This document shows, in pieces, positions 8,416-18,152 of a stretch of DNA of 64,000 nucleotides. Below the pieces are notes generated by a model. The model was not told the origin of the DNA and ran no database searches. It saw nothing but the letters and a program-made list of their open reading frames with translations. The stretch is from Jeotgalibacillus alimentarius (lineage in GTDB: Bacteria; Bacillota; Bacilli; Bacillales; Jeotgalibacillaceae), in assembly GCF_000829445.1 (NCBI RefSeq), contig NZ_JXRQ01000016.1:1-64000 (forward strand), written 5' to 3'. Both the position numbers and the translations under genes were made by a program. Numbering within the stretch: position 1 is the first letter of the stretch; every line of letters starts with the position of its first letter.

Positions 8416-10612
8416 ACCGGCACAGCAGCAAATCAAGGATGAAAAAATTTACCGGGAGATGGGTCTGACAGATGAAGAGTTCAGTCTGGTTGAGAAGATC
8501 CTCGGAAGATTACCTAACTATACAGAGCTTGGATTATTTTCGGTTATGTGGTCAGAGCACTGCAGTTATAAAAATTCAAAGCCTCTTTTAAGGAAATTCC
8601 CAGTAACGGGTGAGCAGGTTCTTCAGGGACCGGGAGAAGGAGCTGGAATTGTTGATATTGGAGACGGCCAGGCAGTGGCATTCAAAATCGAGAGTCATAA
8701 TCACCCATCTGCGATCGAACCTTACCAGGGAGCTGCGACGGGTGTGGGCGGCATTATACGCGACGTATTTTCAATGGGAGCTAGACCCATTGCGATACTC
8801 AATTCCCTACGCTTTGGAGAACTGGATTCTCCTCGTGTTCGGTACTTATTTGAGCAGGTAGTCGCTGGTATTGCAGGCTACGGTAACTGTATCGGGATTC
8901 CGACTGTCGGCGGGGAAGTGCAATTTGACCGTTCATATGACGGTAATCCGCTTGTAAATGCAATGTGTGTCGGACTGATCAATCATGATAAGATCCAAAA
9001 AGGTCAGGCAAAAGGTGTCGGCAACACAGTCATGTATGTAGGCGCAAAAACAGGCCGCGACGGGATCCATGGCGCAACGTTTGCTTCTGAAGAGTTAACT
9101 GAGGACTCAGACGAAAAGCGTCCAGCCGTTCAGGTAGGCGATCCATTTATGGAAAAGCTGTTACTTGAAGCGTGTCTTGAACTGATTAAAAATGATGCGC
9201 TGATCGGCATTCAGGATATGGGTGCAGCAGGACTGACAAGCTCATCAGCTGAAATGGCAAGTAAAGCAGGTTCAGGTATTGAGATGAACCTTGACCTTGT
9301 CCCGCAGCGTGAGACAGGTATGTCAGCGTATGAAATGATGCTCTCTGAATCACAGGAGCGTATGCTGATTGTCATTGAAAAAGGACGTGAAGCAGAAATT
9401 CAGGAGCTGTTCCACAAGTACGATCTGGATGCTGTAGCAGTTGGAACGGTTACAGATGATAAGCGTCTCCGCCTTTTACATGAAGGTAACGTCGTAGCGG
9501 ATGTGCCGGTTGATGCATTGGCAGAAGATGCACCGGTATACAACAAGCCTTCTAAAGAGCCTGCTTACTTCCGTGAATTCCAGGCAATTGAAAACACTGA
9601 GCCTGAAGTTGAAAACGTTGAAGAAACGCTGCATGCATTGTTGAAGCAGCCGACCATTGCAAGTAAAGAGTGGGTCTATGATCAATATGATTATCAGGTG
9701 CGCACAAACACAGTTGTAACCCCTGGATCTGATGCAGCAGTATTACGTATCCGCGGCACTGAAAAGGCGCTTGCAATGACAACAGACTGCAACTCACGCT
9801 ATTTGTACCTTGATCCTGAGACAGGCGGAAAGATCGCAGTGGCAGAAGCAGCACGTAACATCGTATGCTCAGGCGGACGTCCGCTTGCGATCACAGACTG
9901 CCTGAACTTCGGCAGCCCGGACAAGCCGGAGATTTTCTGGCAGATGGAAAAATCAGTGGATGGCATGAGTGAAGCATGCCGCGTGCTGAATGCACCGGTT
10001 ATTGGCGGGAACGTGTCTTTATATAACGAAACAAATGGTACAGCAGTCTATCCGACGCCGGTCGTTGGCATGGTTGGGCTGATTGATAAGCTTGATCATA
10101 TTACGACTCAGGCTTTCAAAGAAGCAGGAGACGCAGTTTATCTGATCGGTGATACAAAAACTGAATTCGGTGGAAGTGAGCTGCAAAAGCTGACTGCCGG
10201 AGAGATATCAGGAAAAGCACCGGACCTTGATTTATCAGTGGAACAAGCCAGACAGGAAAAGCTGTTAACTGCGATCCGTCAGGGACTTGTCGCATCAGCT
10301 CACGACCTTGCTGAAGGAGGCCTTGCTGTTGCATTGGCTGAATCTGCATTCGGAACGGGACTTGGTGTAACAGCAGAAACAGACGGGTCAGCCGTCACAG
10401 CCCTATTCAGTGAAACACAGTCAAGATTTCTTGTATCAGTGAAACCTGAACACGAACAGGCATTTCAAGAAATAACAGGCGCAAAGAAAATCGGAGAAGT
10501 AACTGCACAACCTGTGTTAAAAGTTGTGCATAACGGTACAGCTGTTATCGACCAGCCGGTTGATAAATTCGAGGAAAGCTGGAGAGGAGCAATCCCATGC
10601 TTGCTGAGCTAA
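8399..10612 (+). CDS. purL: FGAM synthase, catalytic subunit PurL (small type)
   Basis: A 737-aa ATP-dependent synthetase that works with PurS and PurQ. The small-type PurL of Gram-positives is made of two AIR-synthase-like halves. It shows [15 protein letters not shown] near the N-terminus, the ATP/Mg segment [21 protein letters not shown] and [13 protein letters not shown]. The length matches orthologues. Its start lies inside purQ and its end overlaps purF by 16 bases. Confidence 0.97.
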   Translation: MSLMLEPAQQQIKDEKIYREMGLTDEEFSLVEKILGRLPNYTELGLFSVMWSEHCSYKNSKPLLRKFPVTGEQVLQGPGEGAGIVDIGDGQAVAFKIESHNHPSAIEPYQGAATGVGGIIRDVFSMGARPIAILNSLRFGELDSPRVRYLFEQVVAGIAGYGNCIGIPTVGGEVQFDRSYDGNPLVNAMCVGLINHDKIQKGQAKGVGNTVMYVGAKTGRDGIHGATFASEELTEDSDEKRPAVQVGDPFMEKLLLEACLELIKNDALIGIQDMGAAGLTSSSAEMASKAGSGIEMNLDLVPQRETGMSAYEMMLSESQERMLIVIEKGREAEIQELFHKYDLDAVAVGTVTDDKRLRLLHEGNVVADVPVDALAEDAPVYNKPSKEPAYFREFQAIENTEPEVENVEETLHALLKQPTIASKEWVYDQYDYQVRTNTVVTPGSDAAVLRIRGTEKALAMTTDCNSRYLYLDPETGGKIAVAEAARNIVCSGGRPLAITDCLNFGSPDKPEIFWQMEKSVDGMSEACRVLNAPVIGGNVSLYNETNGTAVYPTPVVGMVGLIDKLDHITTQAFKEAGDAVYLIGDTKTEFGGSELQKLTAGEISGKAPDLDLSVEQARQEKLLTAIRQGLVASAHDLAEGGLAVALAESAFGTGLGVTAETDGSAVTALFSETQSRFLVSVKPEHEQAFQEITGAKKIGEVTAQPVLKVVHNGTAVIDQPVDKFEESWRGAIPCLLS

Positions 10613-12018
10613 AAGGATTAAATGAGGAATGCGGCGTATTTGGTGTCTGGGGCCACGATCAGGCGGCCCAGATGACTTATTACGCGCTGCAGAGCCTTCA
10701 GCACCGTGGTCAGGAGGGAGCGGGAATCGCTTCTTCTGACGGAAAAACGGTCAATTTTGCAAAAGGTGAAGGGCTTGTAACGGAAGTATTTAATCAGGAA
10801 ATGCTTGATGAACTAAAAGGTCACGGCGCAATCGGCCATGTCCGCTATGCAACAGCCGGCGGTGGAGGCTATGAAAATGTTCAACCACTTGTCTTCCGTT
10901 CACAAAGCGGAACACTGACACTTGCACATAACGGTAACCTGGTTAACGCCAATCAGTTAAAGCATCAGCTTGAGCGCCAGGGCAGCATTCTTCAGACAAC
11001 CTCTGATACAGAAGTACTTGCCCATCTGATTAAAAGAAGCGGCTATGCTTCACTTGAGGAACGTGTGAAAAATGCCCTTACTATGTTAAAAGGGGCGTAT
11101 GCTTTTGTCATTATGACAGAGACGGAATTAATGGTTGCGTTAGATCCGCACGGCTTAAGACCACTGACGCTTGCAAAAGTCGGTAACGGTTACGCAGTGG
11201 CATCTGAGACATGTGCATTTGATATTATCGGAGCAGAAGTGATCCGTTCAGTTGAACCGGGTGAGCTATTGATTATCAATGATGAAGGCATCCGCTCAGA
11301 GCGTTTTTCTTACGCCACGAATCGTGCGATCTGCTCAATGGAATATATCTATTTCTCACGTCCTGACAGTGACATTGACGGAATTAATATTCACTCTGCA
11401 AGAAAACGTCTCGGCAGACAGCTTGCACTTGAGTTTCCGATTGAAGCAGATGTTGTGACAGGTGTACCTGATTCCAGTATCTCAGCAGCGATCGGTTACG
11501 CAGAGGAAGCTTCTATCCCTTATGAAATGGGATTAATCAAGAACCGTTATATCGGACGTACCTTTATTCAGCCTTCACAGGAACTGCGTGAACAGGGTGT
11601 AAAAATGAAGCTGTCTCCTGTACGCGGTGTTGTAGAAGGGAAGCGCGTTGTCATGGTGGACGATTCGATTGTACGCGGCACAACCAGCCGCCGGATCGTG
11701 AAGATGTTAAAAGAAGCTGGTGCAACTGAAGTACATGTTGTCATCAGTTCGCCGCCGATTAAAAATCCGTGTTTCTACGGTATCGATACCAGTACGCATG
11801 AAGAACTGATTGCATCTAAGCACTCAGTCGAAGAGATCAGAGAGCAGATTGGCGCTGATTCCCTGTCATTTTTAAGCGTAGAAGGGCTTGTTCAGGCAAT
11901 TGGCCGCAGTGATGAGGGCGAGAATCGAGGACACTGTCTTGCATGCTTCACGGGTAAATACCCGACAGAGATCTATCCTGATACGCTTCACCCATACGAA
12001 AAAGAACTGGCGCACTAA
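10597..12018 (+). CDS. purF: Amidophosphoribosyltransferase
   Basis: The committed step: PRPP plus glutamine to phosphoribosylamine. The 473-aa protein starts with an 11-residue propeptide ([11 protein letters not shown]) before the nucleophile Cys12, as in the B. subtilis enzyme, where processing is coupled to Fe-S cluster assembly. The PRPP-binding motif [15 protein letters not shown] lies near residues 349-363. Candidate Fe-S cysteines include Cys in ICSMEY and the C-terminal CLACF. Feedback by AMP/GMP is known for the family. Confidence 0.97.
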   Translation: MLAELKGLNEECGVFGVWGHDQAAQMTYYALQSLQHRGQEGAGIASSDGKTVNFAKGEGLVTEVFNQEMLDELKGHGAIGHVRYATAGGGGYENVQPLVFRSQSGTLTLAHNGNLVNANQLKHQLERQGSILQTTSDTEVLAHLIKRSGYASLEERVKNALTMLKGAYAFVIMTETELMVALDPHGLRPLTLAKVGNGYAVASETCAFDIIGAEVIRSVEPGELLIINDEGIRSERFSYATNRAICSMEYIYFSRPDSDIDGINIHSARKRLGRQLALEFPIEADVVTGVPDSSISAAIGYAEEASIPYEMGLIKNRYIGRTFIQPSQELREQGVKMKLSPVRGVVEGKRVVMVDDSIVRGTTSRRIVKMLKEAGATEVHVVISSPPIKNPCFYGIDTSTHEELIASKHSVEEIREQIGADSLSFLSVEGLVQAIGRSDEGENRGHCLACFTGKYPTEIYPDTLHPYEKELAH

Positions 12019-12040
12019 GCGCATTCAAGGAGGAACATTC

Positions 12041-13072
12041 ATGTCTGATGCCTACAAACAGGCCGGTGTTAATATTGAAGCCGGATATGAAGCAGTAGAA
12101 CGAATGAAAAAGCATGTGCAGCGCACTGAACGGGCAGGAATCATGGGTACGTTCGGGGGATTTGGCGGTATGTTCGATCTGTCAGCGCTAAATTATAAAG
12201 AGCCCGTACTTATTTCCGGAACAGACGGTGTCGGCACGAAGCTGAAGCTGGCGTTTGCGATGGATAAGCACGATACGATCGGAATTGACTGCGTTGCCAT
12301 GTGCGTCAATGATATCGCTGCCCAGGGAGCAGAGCCGCTGTATTTCCTTGATTACCTCGCAGTGGGAAAAGCAGAGCCTGAAAAAATTGAACAGCTTGTA
12401 AAAGGCATTGCAGATGCATGTGTGGATTCGGGATGCGCATTAATCGGTGGTGAAACAGCTGAAATGCCTGGTATGTACGAAGAAGATGAGTATGATATGG
12501 CCGGGTTCGCAGTTGGTGCAGCTGAAAAGAGCAGGATCATTACAGGTGAGGCGATACAGCCTGGTGATGTATTAATAGGTCTGCCATCAAGCGGTATTCA
12601 CAGCAATGGCTTTTCACTTGTGAGAAAAGTACTCCTTGAAGAGAATCAGATGAAGCTCAAAGATCAGCCGGCAGGCTTTGATATGACACTTGGAGAGCTG
12701 CTGCTGACGCCTACACGCCTTTATCCAAAAGCCGTACAGACTGCACTTGCAGCGGGTGAAATCACCGGCATGGCTCATGTAACAGGAGGCGGATTCTATG
12801 AAAATCTTCCGCGCATGCTGCCTGAGGGAACGTCCATTGAAGTGAACAATTACAGCTGGCCGGTGCTGCGGGTATTTGATCTGATTCAGGAGGCCGGAAA
12901 GCTTTCAGACGATGAAATGTTCAGCGTATTTAATATGGGTATCGGTTTTGTATTTGCAGTGAGACCTGATTATGCAGCAGCTGTTCAGAGAAAGCTTGCA
13001 GATTCCGGTGAGGAAAGCTATGAGATTGGCCGGGTAACTGCTGAGGATGGAAAGAAGGTACGTTTTATATGA
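12041..13072 (+). CDS. purM: AIR synthase (FGAM cyclo-ligase)
   Basis: ATP-dependent ring closure of FGAM to AIR. The 343-aa protein has the motifs [31 protein letters not shown] and [12 protein letters not shown]. The open frame extends upstream into purF, but ATG 12041 has the strong aaggagg 7 bases away and gives the normal N-terminus ([18 protein letters not shown]). Its stop overlaps the purN start by 4 bases. Confidence 0.97.
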   Translation: MSDAYKQAGVNIEAGYEAVERMKKHVQRTERAGIMGTFGGFGGMFDLSALNYKEPVLISGTDGVGTKLKLAFAMDKHDTIGIDCVAMCVNDIAAQGAEPLYFLDYLAVGKAEPEKIEQLVKGIADACVDSGCALIGGETAEMPGMYEEDEYDMAGFAVGAAEKSRIITGEAIQPGDVLIGLPSSGIHSNGFSLVRKVLLEENQMKLKDQPAGFDMTLGELLLTPTRLYPKAVQTALAAGEITGMAHVTGGGFYENLPRMLPEGTSIEVNNYSWPVLRVFDLIQEAGKLSDDEMFSVFNMGIGFVFAVRPDYAAAVQRKLADSGEESYEIGRVTAEDGKKVRFI

Positions 13073-13659
13073 GCGGAATTAAATTTGCAGTCTTTGCATC
13101 TGGAAGCGGATCGAACTTTGAAGCCATTGCTCAGGCTGTGCGTGACGGCAGGCTTCAGGGGGAGCTGGTCCTGCTTGTAACTGACAAGCCCGGTGCCTAC
13201 GCAGTCAAACGCGCAGAAGCACTCGGAATCAAGGTTTGTGCACACAATCCGAAAGATTTCACATCAAAATCAGCATATGAGACAGCAATTCTTGAAATGC
13301 TTCATCAAAAAGAAGTAGAATGGCTGGTATTAGCAGGGTATATGAGACTCATCGGCACAGTCCTTCTTCAGGCCTATCCGAAGCGGATCGTGAATATCCA
13401 TCCGTCACTGCTGCCTGCATTCCCGGGGAAAGATGCCCTCGGTCAGGCAATCGAAAGTGGCATGAAGGTAACGGGTGTGACAATTCATTATGTAGATGAA
13501 GGCATGGATACAGGACCTGTTATTGTTCAGGAGCCATTTAAAATTCCGGATGGCTGGGAGCGGGATGAGATTGAACAGGTGATTCATAGCATTGAACACC
13601 GTCTGTACCCTGAAACACTTAACAGGCTTTTTGCTGAAGCATTGGAGGAATCAAAATGA
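13069..13659 (+). CDS. purN: GAR transformylase (folate-dependent)
   Basis: Transfers formyl from 10-formyl-THF to GAR. The 196-aa protein has the N-terminal [12 protein letters not shown] phosphate loop, the catalytic Asn-His pair in [12 protein letters not shown], and [13 protein letters not shown] carrying the catalytic Asp. It overlaps purM and purH by 4 bases each. Confidence 0.97.
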   Translation: MSGIKFAVFASGSGSNFEAIAQAVRDGRLQGELVLLVTDKPGAYAVKRAEALGIKVCAHNPKDFTSKSAYETAILEMLHQKEVEWLVLAGYMRLIGTVLLQAYPKRIVNIHPSLLPAFPGKDALGQAIESGMKVTGVTIHYVDEGMDTGPVIVQEPFKIPDGWERDEIEQVIHSIEHRLYPETLNRLFAEALEESK

Positions 13660-15188
13660 CAAAACGTGCATTAATCAGTGTGTCTGACAAAGCAGGCATC
13701 GTGGAATTCGCAGAACAGCTTCAAACACTTGGATATGAAATTCTATCTACAGGCGGTACAAAAACGCTGCTTGCTGATAACGGAGTGGAAGTGAAGGCAG
13801 TTGAAGAGGTTACAGGCTTTCCTGAGATTCTTGAAGGCCGCGTAAAAACACTTCACCCATCTATTCATGGCGGGCTTCTTGCAAAACAGGATCAGCCTGA
13901 CCATCAGCGCCAGCTTGAAGAACAGGGGATTGAGACGATTGACCTTGTCTGTGTCAATCTCTATCCGTTCCAGCAGACGATCGCAAAACCGAACGTATCA
14001 TTTGAAGATGCAGTTGAAAATATTGATATCGGTGGTCCTACAATGCTTCGCGCAGCTGCCAAGAACCATGCATACTTAACGGTTGTAGTTGACTCAGAGG
14101 ATTATGAAAAAGTAATAGAAGAACTGAAAGCAGGCGAAGTGTCATCCACATTCAGAAAACGCCTTGCAGCGAAAGTGTTCAGACACACTGCAGCGTATGA
14201 TGCGTACATTGCACAATATCTCACTGAAGAATCCGGTGAGGAAAATCCGGAAAGAATTACAGTCACCTATGAGCGTAAGCAGGATCTGCGCTACGGTGAA
14301 AATCCTCACCAGAAAGCGGCATTCTACCGTAATCCGCTCGGGTCTGAGTTTTCTATTGCACATGCAAGACAGCACCACGGAAAAGAACTTTCCTACAACA
14401 ATATCAAAGATGCGGATGCTGCACTTCAGATTGTAAAAGATTTTGATGAAGCAGCTGCTGTTGCAGTTAAGCACATGAACCCATGCGGCGTTGGAACAGG
14501 AGACAGCCCGCAGGAAGCATTCCAGCGTGCATTTGAAGCTGACTCCACGTCAATCTTTGGCGGGATTGTTGCTTTTAACCGAGGAGTGAATAAAGAAACT
14601 GCAGAAAAGCTTTCAGAAATTTTTCTTGAAATCGTCATCGCACCGGCCTTTTCAGACGATGCGCTTGAAATTCTGACGAAAAAGAAAAATATTAGACTGC
14701 TGACTGTGCCTTTTGACCGTCACCTGAAGCATGAATACATCTATACCTCAGTTGAAGGCGGACTGCTTGTACAGGATCAGGATCGTTACACGCTTGACGA
14801 TGCGAACCTGAAAACTGTGACAAAGCGCGAGCCGACTGAAGAAGAGTGGGCAGCAATGAAAACAGCCTGGAAGGTGGTGAAGCACGTTAAGTCGAACGCA
14901 ATTGTCGTTGCTGAACCCCATATGACACTGGGCATCGGTGCAGGACAGATGAACCGTGTCGGAGCAGCCAAAATCGCGCTTGAACAGGCAGGCGAACGCG
15001 CGAAGGGAGCTTCGCTTGCTTCAGACGCTTTCTTCCCGATGAATGACACAGTTGAGGCAGCCGCTAAAGCTGGTATCACTGCGATTATTCAGACGGGTGG
15101 GTCGATTAAGGATGAAGAATCGATTCAGAAAGCTGACGAATACGGCATCGCGATGGTTATGACCGGAGTACGTCACTTTAAGCATTAA
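13656..15188 (+). CDS. purH: AICAR transformylase / IMP cyclohydrolase
   Basis: Bifunctional last steps to IMP. The 510-aa protein has an N-terminal MGS-like IMP cyclohydrolase domain (about 1-195; [15 protein letters not shown]) and a C-terminal AICAR transformylase domain ([33 protein letters not shown]). An intrinsic terminator follows 67 bases downstream, unusual because purD normally follows closely. Confidence 0.97.
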   Translation: MTKRALISVSDKAGIVEFAEQLQTLGYEILSTGGTKTLLADNGVEVKAVEEVTGFPEILEGRVKTLHPSIHGGLLAKQDQPDHQRQLEEQGIETIDLVCVNLYPFQQTIAKPNVSFEDAVENIDIGGPTMLRAAAKNHAYLTVVVDSEDYEKVIEELKAGEVSSTFRKRLAAKVFRHTAAYDAYIAQYLTEESGEENPERITVTYERKQDLRYGENPHQKAAFYRNPLGSEFSIAHARQHHGKELSYNNIKDADAALQIVKDFDEAAAVAVKHMNPCGVGTGDSPQEAFQRAFEADSTSIFGGIVAFNRGVNKETAEKLSEIFLEIVIAPAFSDDALEILTKKKNIRLLTVPFDRHLKHEYIYTSVEGGLLVQDQDRYTLDDANLKTVTKREPTEEEWAAMKTAWKVVKHVKSNAIVVAEPHMTLGIGAGQMNRVGAAKIALEQAGERAKGASLASDAFFPMNDTVEAAAKAGITAIIQTGGSIKDEESIQKADEYGIAMVMTGVRHFKH

Positions 15189-15254
15189 TCTTTGTAATTA
15201 ACTTCTCTATTTACGTAAGAGGTCCATGTCAAAGCCGCTTACAGAATATATTTA

Positions 15255-15286
15255 AGCCGGCTTCTCAATGGGGCCGGCTCTTTTTA
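15255..15286 (+). terminator. Intrinsic terminator between purH and purD
   Basis: agccggc and gccggct form a strong stem followed by cttttt. It splits the purine operon after purH. Confidence 0.8.
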
Positions 15287-15293
15287 AAATTTA

Positions 15294-15369
15294 GCTATGT
15301 TAAAGTTAAACGTTGTATGCGCACAACTGGTGATTGCAGCGGAAATCACCAGTCCCCTTTAACAGAGCC
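15294..15369. repeat. Short internally deleted copy of the MITE-like repeat
   Basis: It begins gctatgttaaag and ends tttaacagagcc, the same terminal inverted repeats as the long copies. It contains cactggtgattgcagcgg-type left arm and ggaaatcaccag right arm, but lacks the roughly 110-base middle. Flanks ttaaaattta / tttaaatata are similar but not identical. Confidence 0.65.
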
Positions 15370-15397
15370 TTTAAATATAGTATCAGGAGGAATCATC

Positions 15398-16654
15398 ATG
15401 AATGTACTGGTTATCGGACGTGGTGGGCGCGAGCATGCGCTTTGTTATAAATTTTCGAAGGATGCTTCAGTCGATAAAGTGTTCTGTGCACCGGGGAATG
15501 CCGGTATAGCAGAACATGCGACATGTGTAGATATTAAGGAAACTGATCAGCATGCGCTTGTGGAGTTTGCGAAAAGTAACGATATTGCACTGACAGTGAT
15601 CGGTCCTGAGCAGCCGCTCTCAGAAGGGTTGGCTGATGCATTCGCAGCTGCTGAATTAAAAGTTTTTGGCCCTTCCCAAAAAGCGTCTGCAATAGAAGGC
15701 AGTAAAGCTTTCGCAAAAGAACTGATGAAAAAATATGATATACCAACAGCCGGTTACGAAACGTTTACTGACTTTGCGGAAGCATCTGTCTACATAAAGC
15801 AAAAAGGTGCGCCAATTGTGATAAAAGCTGATGGTCTGGCAGCGGGTAAAGGTGTCGTTGTAGCCATGAATGTAAAAGAAGCGCTTCAGGCAGCAGAAGA
15901 TATGCTTGAACATAACCGTTTCGGTGCATCCTCTGCGAAAGTGGTTGTAGAAGACTTCCTTGATGGTGAAGAATTCTCATTTATGTGTCTGGTGAACGGG
16001 AACAGGATTATTCCGCTTGCACTCGCGCAGGATCATAAGCGAGCGTATGACAATGATGAAGGGCCTAATACAGGCGGTATGGGTGCTTATTCACCTGTTA
16101 CCCATCTTCCGGCTGAAACTGAGGAAACGGCAATGAAGGAGATCATCAAGCCGGTTGTAGAAGCGATGGAGAAAGAACAGCTTGATTTTACAGGTGTATT
16201 GTATGCAGGACTGATTCTGACTTCAGAGGGGCCAAAAGTGATTGAGTTTAATGCGCGCTTTGGAGACCCTGAAACCCAGGTGGTACTGCACAGGTTAAAA
16301 TCTGATCTGGCACACCTTTTATTAAGTCTCTTAGATGGTGAAGACGGCAGTACAGAATGGTCAGATGAAACAGTAGTCGGAGTGGTCATTGCATCTGAAG
16401 GGTATCCAGGTGACTACCAGAAAGAACAGCCGCTTGCATCAATATTAAAAGCAGATACATTCTTTTACCATGCCGGAACGAAAATGTCAGATGATGAAAT
16501 CGTTTCTGATGGGGGAAGGGTGCTCCTTGCAGCTGGAGCGGGAGCTAATGTGGAAGCTGCACAAACGCAGGTTTATCAGGCATTGCAGAGCGTTCACTCA
16601 GACCATTTCTTTTATAGAACAGACATAGGTAATAAAGCATTAAAGAGAAGTTAG
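15398..16654 (+). CDS. purD: Phosphoribosylamine-glycine ligase (GAR synthetase)
   Basis: ATP-grasp enzyme joining phosphoribosylamine and glycine. The 418-aa protein begins MNVLVIGRGGREHAL. It has the ATP-grasp glycine loop KADGLAAGKGVVVA and the metal site EFNARFGDPETQ. ATG 15398 is chosen over the longer open frame because caggagg lies 7 bases upstream. It is cut off from purH by a terminator and a repeat; no convincing own promoter is seen, so it may rely on read-through. Confidence 0.96.
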   Translation: MNVLVIGRGGREHALCYKFSKDASVDKVFCAPGNAGIAEHATCVDIKETDQHALVEFAKSNDIALTVIGPEQPLSEGLADAFAAAELKVFGPSQKASAIEGSKAFAKELMKKYDIPTAGYETFTDFAEASVYIKQKGAPIVIKADGLAAGKGVVVAMNVKEALQAAEDMLEHNRFGASSAKVVVEDFLDGEEFSFMCLVNGNRIIPLALAQDHKRAYDNDEGPNTGGMGAYSPVTHLPAETEETAMKEIIKPVVEAMEKEQLDFTGVLYAGLILTSEGPKVIEFNARFGDPETQVVLHRLKSDLAHLLLSLLDGEDGSTEWSDETVVGVVIASEGYPGDYQKEQPLASILKADTFFYHAGTKMSDDEIVSDGGRVLLAAGAGANVEAAQTQVYQALQSVHSDHFFYRTDIGNKALKRS

Positions 16655-16744
16655 AATATTCTAATTTAATGACTTAAACGGAGTAATTGAAAGGAATTAC
16701 CTGTAAAACATTCTTTTTGCACCTGTAACCGGGGTTTTTAACAC

Positions 16745-16772
16745 TTGCTTCATCACGTTCTTGGATTATAAT
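16745..16772 (+). promoter_or_regulatory. Promoter of the 59-aa zinc-ribbon gene, with SinR-like and PerR-like motifs
   Basis: -35 TTGCTT (16745-16750), 16-base spacer, -10 TATAAT (16767-16772). GTTCTTG at 16757-16763 lies in the spacer and AAAGAAC at 16794-16800 lies downstream; together they resemble an inverted pair of SinR half-sites (GTTCTYT). ttataatgagaatac at 16766-16780 matches 12 of 15 positions of the PerR consensus. Short motifs, so weak evidence. Confidence 0.45.
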
Positions 16773-16816
16773 GAGAATACGATAATTCTCTATAAAGAAC
16801 AAAAAGAGGTGATCAC

Positions 16817-16996
16817 ATGGTGCGAAAAGAATGTCCTAAGTGTACGCGTTCCTCTTATAGCAGCGGTACGCGTGAAGTCTGGAACTGTCCGGTCTGCGGA
16901 GAAGATCTGACAGCCTATCCTTCATTGAGAGCAATCTCTTATTACGAGCTGAATCAGTCGATTCGTCAATCTGCGTACCACCATTCTCCAAAATAA
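16817..16996 (+). CDS. Small zinc-ribbon protein, 59 aa
   Basis: The frame starts MVRKECPKCTRSSYSSG and continues to EVWNCPVCGEDLTAYPSLRA, ending at TAA 16996. Two CxxC knuckles (CPKC at 6-9, CPVC at 24-27) form a treble-clef or ribbon-like zinc site. The rest is a short helix-forming tail. Shine-Dalgarno aagaggtgatcac precedes ATG 16817, and a good sigma-A promoter lies 45 bases upstream. I do not recognise the family beyond the zinc ribbon. It lies between purD and the c-di-GMP riboswitch/sinI unit. Confidence 0.75.
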   Translation: MVRKECPKCTRSSYSSGTREVWNCPVCGEDLTAYPSLRAISYYELNQSIRQSAYHHSPK

Positions 16997-17067
16997 CCCA
17001 AAAGAGTATTGTAACACAAATTTAATGTTGAAAAAGTCAGAATATTTAGGTATATATGACTATTTAT

Positions 17068-17096
17068 TTGCTGGGAAACGGGTGCTAATATATATT
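17068..17096 (+). promoter_or_regulatory. Candidate promoter of the sinI leader
   Basis: -35 TTGCTG (17068-17073), 17-base spacer, -10 TATATT (17091-17096). An inverted repeat with gtgcta and tagcac arms (17082-17104) overlaps the -10 and could be an operator. Confidence 0.5.
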
Positions 17097-17164
17097 AATA
17101 GCACATATAATTTTATTTATCAAACTTTTAACCCGATGTTTAGCCCAATGCTGCAATCGCTTTG

Positions 17165-17266
17165 AGAGAACAGAAAAAGGCAAACCACCTGAAAAGATGG
17201 GACGCAAAGCTAACGGGTCTAAGGCCAATATAAAGAAAAAGGGAGCTATGACGGCTGAGCCGCCTG
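17165..17266 (+). ncRNA. Cyclic di-GMP-I (GEMM-I) riboswitch
   Basis: All GEMM-I landmarks are in order. The ligand-site strand is aaaggcaaacc. P1b is cca-cct-GAAA-aga-tgg, with the GAAA tetraloop. The invariant gggacgcaaagc follows, then the tetraloop-receptor strand gggtctaagg, a variable loop, and the closing strand gctatgacggctgagccgcc. It lies 36 bases upstream of the sinI-like ATG. No T-run terminator lies between aptamer and Shine-Dalgarno aggagg (17288-17293); a weak stem agtact/agtatt precedes it, so translational control is more likely than termination. Confidence 0.9.
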
Positions 17267-17301
17267 AAGTACTGTAGAAAGTATTTTAGGAGGGGAATGT
17301 G

Positions 17302-17448
17302 ATGGGTCGGAAAAACGAAGTTGATGTCGAGTGGATGGCGCTGATTGAGGAAGCTGTACAGGCAGGTATTTCGCCCGAGGAAATTAAGAAATTTCTTGAA
17401 GGGGCAAGCATGAACAGCTGGGGAAGGAATGATTTAGTTGTTGGTTGA
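17302..17448 (+). CDS. sinI: SinI-like anti-repressor, 48 aa
   Basis: The translation MGRKNEVDVEWMALIEEAVQ, then AGISPEEIKKFLEGA, matches the SinI/SinR dimerisation domain (compare DQEWVELMVEAKEANISPEEIRKYL in B. subtilis SinI). SinI binds SinR and disables it, releasing biofilm matrix genes. The length of 48 aa is close to the 57 aa of B. subtilis SinI. The start has taggagggg 7 bases upstream. It is convergent with sinR, whereas in B. subtilis sinI and sinR are tandem. The leader carries a c-di-GMP-I riboswitch. Confidence 0.88.
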   Translation: MGRKNEVDVEWMALIEEAVQAGISPEEIKKFLEGASMNSWGRNDLVVG

Positions 17449-17465
17449 ACCGGATTTAAGACGAT

Positions 17466-17509
17466 AAAATAGCCTGTGCATCAGCAATGTGCTGCACAGG
17501 CTATTTTTG
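17466..17509. terminator. Bidirectional terminator between sinI and sinR
   Basis: aaatagcctgtgca pairs with tgcacaggctattt; A and T runs on both sides serve both convergent genes. Confidence 0.88.
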
Positions 17510-17821
17510 ATTGATCCGCCATTTATTAAATTCAATAAACTCTTTGAATTGTTCTTTTGAAATCCCTGATTCCATTGCAGTCTTTGCAAGGTTAACCCAT
17601 TCACTGTCTACGTTTTTCTCACCACTATCAGGATCCAGCAGAGAATTTACCGTGACTCCCAGGACCGGAGCGATCTTTTCCAGAAATTGAATGGATGGAT
17701 TTTTTTGAAGATTTCTTTCCAGAGAACTGATATATGATTTTGCTACTCCTGCCTGGTCAGCCAGTTCAGTCAGCGACATTTTTTTTTCTTTTCTTAAAGA
17801 CTTAACGCGATCTCCAATCAT
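17501..17821 (-). CDS. sinR: SinR-type transcriptional repressor
   Basis: A 106-aa Xre-family repressor. The N-terminal HTH (about 1-65) reads MIGDRVKSLRKEKKMSLTEL and then AGVAKSYISSLERN, followed by NPSIQFLEKIAPVL, almost as in B. subtilis SinR. The C-terminal SinI/SinR dimerisation segment (SEWVNLAKTAMESGISKEQF) parallels the SinI sequence across the terminator. The start is set at ATG 17821, which restores the standard MIG(D/Q)R start and has aagagag 8 bases upstream; a GTG three codons earlier is less likely. Its known role is repression of exopolysaccharide and matrix operons. Confidence 0.92.
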   Translation of the reverse strand: MIGDRVKSLRKEKKMSLTELADQAGVAKSYISSLERNLQKNPSIQFLEKIAPVLGVTVNSLLDPDSGEKNVDSEWVNLAKTAMESGISKEQFKEFIEFNKWRINQK

Positions 17822-18152
17822 CCCAATCACTCTCTTTGCTCAAATATTCTTGTTTTTATCATATCATACAAATGAAAAAAGACCACTGATAACTGAAAGG
17901 TGAGCACTCTATATTTCTGAATATTTTGTTTTATTTATTAGAATCCCCTTACTTCCTCAAATTGAAACACCATTTAAATATTTTTGTCAACATATCGATT
18001 TTTATATCATAAAACAGGAATCATATATACTTTCTTAAAATAATGTTCAATTATGCACATTATCATGAAAAAATCACATTTCTTTTGTGCGGTGACGCGT
18101 AAAATATGGTAAGATGAATGAAACTTTTGAGGATATTATTGGAGTGATGAGA
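17822..18152. other. Intergenic region sinR - adenine deaminase
   Basis: AT-rich, about 330 bases. It must hold the divergent promoters of sinR and the deaminase gene. I see no convincing consensus promoter or hairpin. Confidence 0.5.

Noticed and set aside
18085-18115. TTGTGC ... TAAGAT as promoter of the deaminase gene
   Set aside because: Spacer of 19 bases and weak boxes; not convincing.
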